From positions 1-7,476 of the forward strand of contig DAHWHT010000346.1 of assembly GCA_027335515.1 (NCBI GenBank): 7,476 bases of DNA, read 5' to 3'. The notes under the pieces are model-generated. The model saw only the letters and a list, made by a program, of their open reading frames with translations, was not told where the DNA came from and searched no databases. Shown in pieces: positions 5,309 to 7,476 of the stretch; position 1 is the first letter of the stretch; each line of letters begins with the position of its first letter. The position numbers and the translations under genes were made by a program. This DNA comes from Clostridia bacterium. GTDB lineage: Bacteria > Bacillota_E > RBS10-35 > JAJYVN01.

Positions 5309-5732
5309 TCACCGCCGGGTCCGATACATCCCCAACTCCCCGCCGGCAGGTCCAACCGCACCTGCACCCACCCCGGCCCCCATCGCGAATCACCCCGCGG
5401 CGCGTGTGCAACTGGCGCCGCACCGCGTCCAGGACCCCGGCCGGCACGTCGGCGTGCTGGGCCAGCGCATCGACCTGGCCGGTCTCTACCGCAAACACCA
5501 CCTTGTACAAGGCGTTGCCCCACAGGGCCTCGCCGTGCCCGGCCTCCCACAGGGCCCCCGGGGTGTTCCTCGCCAGCACCAGCGACCCGCGCCACTTCCG
5601 GATTGTCGTCGCCAGGGCGGCGAAGTGGCGCGCCAGCAGCGGGTGCCCGAACACCCGCTGCCCCTCGTCGACGACCACCATCGTCCACCGCCCGGCCGCG
5701 CGCCCCTGCCGCAACCACTCCCACGCCGGTGG
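5309..5732 (-). pseudogene. VirB4/TraC-like conjugation ATPase, frameshifted C-terminal fragment
   Basis: Minus frame 5732 down to about 5384 reads PAWEWLRQGRAAGRW, then MVVVDEGQRVFGHPLLARHF (Walker B, DE near 5669), then ALATTIRKWRGSLVLARNT, an ALWGNALYKVVFAVETGQ strand region and ADVPAGVLDAVRRQLHTRRG. This is the order seen at the C-terminus of VirB4/TraC-type ATPases that power type IV secretion: Walker B, the helix with a basic stretch, a sensor-like ARNTPG, and the loss-of-contact strand. To finish the domain two frame changes are needed: VQVRLDLPAG in one frame and GELGMYRTRR ending at the TGA (5309) in another. Upstream, LAVKYQLALTT requires a further shift at about 5732, and no Walker A is visible. 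It is therefore a decayed remnant of a conjugative element. Alternatives are a related HerA/FtsK-type ATPase, or assembly errors producing the shifts. Confidence 0.6.
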
Positions 5733-5929
5733 TCAGCGCGAGCTGGTACTTGACTGCCAGGCGTCGCCGCGTCGGCGTCCGACGCCAACGGGGTGCAGAG
5801 CCTGTCCCTGCCGTTCGCGCACGTATGGCCCACCTCGTAGACGGGCCTGTCGGATGGGCCGTTCGCCCCCCTCCCCCACCGCCGCGGCGCCCGCAATGCA
5901 CCCGGCGGGCCACCCGCACGTCCTCCACC

Positions 5930-6215
5930 CGCGCCCCCGCGGTACGAGACCCACCGACAGCGGCACGTCGATCCTCAACCGCGCTGGACGCCCCTTGGTC
6001 GGGTCCGCCGGTCGCTCGTCCCAGGCCTTTAGCGCCTCCCGCAAGCAGGTTTAGGGCCTCGCGCGGCAGGTCAGGCCGTTTGGCCGGGCGTTCGGCCTCC
6101 AGACGCAGCATCGCCACCGGGAGCCCCAGCCGGCCTTTGGGCGCCCCGCCCCACCCACGGACCGTGCGCACCACTTCAAGGAGCTTCGCCCCGGTCGGCG
6201 AGAGGGACCTAGACA
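5930..6215 (-). pseudogene. Degenerate coding sequence, possibly the same ATPase gene or a neighbour
   Basis: On minus, KLLEVVRTVRGWGGAPKGRL continuing to RPDLPREALNLLA (about 6210-6060) runs into REALKAWDERPADPTKGRPA and LRIDVPLSVGLVPRG (about 6044-5940) after one frameshift, and then GARVEDVRVARRV after another. Each segment reads like protein, with helical and strand patterns, but none is continuous with the next. I do not recognise the family. Same strand and proximity suggest an upstream part of the VirB4-like gene or its former operon partner. Confidence 0.3.
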
Positions 6216-6441
6216 ACGCGACATGCCGAATCCCCGCCGACCCACTGCCCACGCGACGCAAGACGCCGCCCCCCGGCGTTCACTTCCCCGTCTCACGATC
6301 ACGGAGCCCCCGCCGCATGGCGGCGGATCCCCTGGTCCTTGCGTCCGCCCCGTCTCAACACGCGCCGCCATCGTGCGTCTTACAGGTTGGTGGCACCTCA
6401 GCGGGCGCCCGCCGACCATTATCGGATGGGGGGACGCGAAG

Positions 6442-7182
6442 ATGGCGGAGGACGAGGCAGCGGATGCGCGGGACGAGGCGGTGGACGCGGCGGCTGACGA
6501 CTGGGAGAAGATCGCACGCGAACCGGGCACGGCGATGAATTTGCCCATTCTCGACCTAAGCGGCGTACGCGACCGCTCGGAACTGAAGTGCCAGCGGTTG
6601 GTCAACGTGGGCTTGGCCCTGGTGCCCGAAGACATCCCGGACCTGCTGTCGGGTGTGGCGTGTATCAACGTGGGAGCAGTGTTGCCGGTTCCAGCGGGCA
6701 CGAAGGTGGAGACGCGCATCGGCCAGACGGAGATGTCCGGGTCAGCCCTGGCGGCCGGCGACGACAAGCCCATTCTCATGGTCATCGGCCAGGTCGTCGT
6801 CACGCCGCCCGTCACGCGGGTCGGCTACCGCAGCGTGGCCCTGATCGGCCAGATCGTCCTGCCCAAGGAGGCCGAAGCCCTGCTCACAGGCAAGGTCATC
6901 TCGCAGGTGGGACAGATCGCATACTACGACGGACTGAATCCGCGCGTCTTTTTCGAGGATACGCGCCTCGCCAGGGCCTTCTTCGACCTCGTCGACAAGC
7001 CCGAGACGCTCGTGCTCTTGGGGGACACGACCTTCGCGGCAGACGTCACGCCGGAACTCTTCCGCGCGAAGGTGGCCGGCGTCGCCATCATTGGCGACGT
7101 GACGCTGGAGAACGCCGACCTGCGGTCCGTGCTGCAGTTCCTCGCCCGGACCCAGTTCGGCGAGATCCACGTGGCGTCGTGA
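6442..7182 (+). CDS. Unknown protein with repeated hydrophobic-glycine strands, coupled to an ECF sigma factor
   Basis: 246 residues from the ATG at 6442, chosen because a G-rich ribosome site (GGGGGGA) lies ~7 nt upstream and the sequence before it is unlike protein. No named family recognised. The first ~25 residues are Asp/Glu/Ala-rich and probably helical. The rest repeats a short motif of three hydrophobic residues, Gly, then alternating hydrophobics: LVNVGLALV (~53), CINVGAVLPV (~74), LMVIGQVVV (~112), VALIGQIVL (~132), ISQVGQIAY (~153), LVLLGDTTF (~190), VAIIGDVTL (~214). Spacing is about 20-21 residues or roughly double that, suggesting a beta-solenoid-like or repeat scaffold. There is no signal peptide or membrane segment, so it should be cytoplasmic. 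Its stop overlaps the start of the sigma-factor gene, so the two are co-translated; it may regulate or sense for that sigma factor, but it has no anti-sigma zinc motif. Confidence 0.85.
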   Translation: MAEDEAADARDEAVDAAADDWEKIAREPGTAMNLPILDLSGVRDRSELKCQRLVNVGLALVPEDIPDLLSGVACINVGAVLPVPAGTKVETRIGQTEMSGSALAAGDDKPILMVIGQVVVTPPVTRVGYRSVALIGQIVLPKEAEALLTGKVISQVGQIAYYDGLNPRVFFEDTRLARAFFDLVDKPETLVLLGDTTFAADVTPELFRAKVAGVAIIGDVTLENADLRSVLQFLARTQFGEIHVAS

Positions 7183-7476
7183 GCAGCAACCGCCAGGGAG
7201 GTGGCACCCACCGCCTCCCTGGCGGCGGGCGGGACCACTGGCTTGCCGCTCTCTACGAGGAACAGCGGCCCCGCCTGTATGGTTACCTGTGGGGCCGGAC
7301 GGCCAGCCGGCAGGACGCCCTGGACCTCGTCCAAGAGGTCTTTGTCCGCGCCGTGCGGCACGCCGAGACGCTGCGGGCGATGACCGGCGAACGCCGGGTA
7401 TACTGGCTGTTTGCCGCAGCGCGCCGGCTCTGCATCGACCGCCATCGGCGTGATGCCGCCACGACGCGCCTGAACG
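7179..7476 (+). CDS. ECF-type RNA polymerase sigma factor, 5' part (runs off the window)
   Basis: Starts at GTG 7179, overlapping the previous stop as GTGA, a typical translational-coupling junction. 99 residues are visible with no stop. After a Gly/Arg-rich lead (1-20), sigma-70 region 2 spans about 21-92: WLAALYEEQRPRLYGYLWGR, ALDLVQEVFVRAVRHAETL (the DLVQEVF signature of region 2.1-2.2) and VYWLFAAARRLCIDRHRR (region 2.3-2.4, the -10 recognition helix). Region 4 lies beyond the window. It would direct RNA polymerase to an alternative promoter set; the target is unknown. No anti-sigma gene is visible. The ribosome site would lie within the upstream gene (GGCGAGA region). A 12-bp hairpin covers codons 4-16 and may affect expression. 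Confidence 0.88.
   Translation, partial: MSSNRQGGGTHRLPGGGRDHWLAALYEEQRPRLYGYLWGRTASRQDALDLVQEVFVRAVRHAETLRAMTGERRVYWLFAAARRLCIDRHRRDAATTRLN
7190..7225 (+). promoter_or_regulatory. 12-bp perfect hairpin at the start of the sigma-factor gene
   Basis: CCGCCAGGGAGG (7190-7201) and CCTCCCTGGCGG (7214-7225) are exact inverted repeats with a 12-nt loop that can pair further (TGG/CCA). It begins 8 nt after the GTG start codon's last base. In mRNA this strong stem could slow initiation or act as an intercistronic attenuator between the two coupled genes. It translates to a low-complexity Gly-rich linker, so the codons are not constrained by the sigma fold. Confidence 0.55.

Noticed and set aside
4273..6261. 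Single 662-codon minus-strand protein
   Set aside because: Only the last ~241 codons (lipoprotein) are coherent. The upstream part runs out of frame through the VirB4-like relic and a spacer.
6310..6326. CCGCCG/CGGCGG hairpin between the ATPase relic and the 6442 gene
   Set aside because: Short, with no T-tract on either strand and no gene end beside it; expected by chance at this GC content.
5183..6538. 451-codon plus-strand open frame
   Set aside because: Arg/Pro/Ala-rich, no motifs, antisense to recognisable VirB4-like segments.
7201..7383. 60-codon plus-strand open frame
   Set aside because: Wrong frame inside the sigma-factor gene, where the DLVQEVF and WLFAAARR motifs fix the true frame.

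Overview
The window is GC-rich bacterial DNA (stops are rare in all frames, so long out-of-frame ORFs are common and mostly meaningless). Nothing in it fixes a taxon. A canonical AGGAGG ribosome site, an ECF sigma factor, a DUF4367-like lipoprotein and high GC would fit a deep-branching Gram-positive (Symbiobacterium/Thermaerobacter type) or a Chloroflexota-like genome; this is a guess.

The main content is a compact mobile element, 824-3921 (3,098 bp). It is bounded by 22-bp imperfect terminal inverted repeats (19 of 22 identical, three transitions) and by the tetranucleotide GGAG (minus strand) at both junctions. Its four genes all run on the minus strand from one apparent promoter: a double helix-turn-helix protein, a ~100-residue protein of unknown function whose frame overlaps the end of the HTH gene, a small ribbon-helix-helix-like protein, and a large serine recombinase. 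A 14-bp perfect palindrome at the second/third gene junction is a candidate operator. Joining the two ends around GGAG would give a ~50-bp nearly symmetric site, the form expected of a large-serine-recombinase attP.

The element sits inside a relic of an IS1634-family (IS4 superfamily) transposase. The N-terminal piece lies at 3922-4140 and the continuation at 737-823. Removing the element and one GGAG restores YRQLLQVEACFRSLK, which fits the IS4-type Y-(2)-R-(3)-E-(6)-K signature apart from L in place of R, and the shared GGAG contains the codon of the catalytic glutamate. The relic was already internally deleted and has a frameshift. The recombinase ORF has no stop before the element end: it reads through the terminal repeat into the relic and beyond, gaining ~124 flank-encoded residues.

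Right of the element, 4273-4998 (minus) encodes a lipoprotein followed by a hairpin terminator. 5309-5732 (minus) is the C-terminal end of a frameshifted VirB4/TraC-like conjugation ATPase, with further degenerate coding sequence at 5930-6215. The far right switches to the plus strand: a 246-residue protein with repeated hydrophobic-glycine strands (6442-7182) is translationally coupled through a GTGA overlap to an ECF sigma factor that runs off the window (7179-7476), with a strong 12-bp hairpin just inside the sigma gene.

The first ~450 bp and parts of 5050-6440 show no intact gene. The left four-fifths of the window reads as a graveyard of mobile DNA beside an intact sigma-factor operon.
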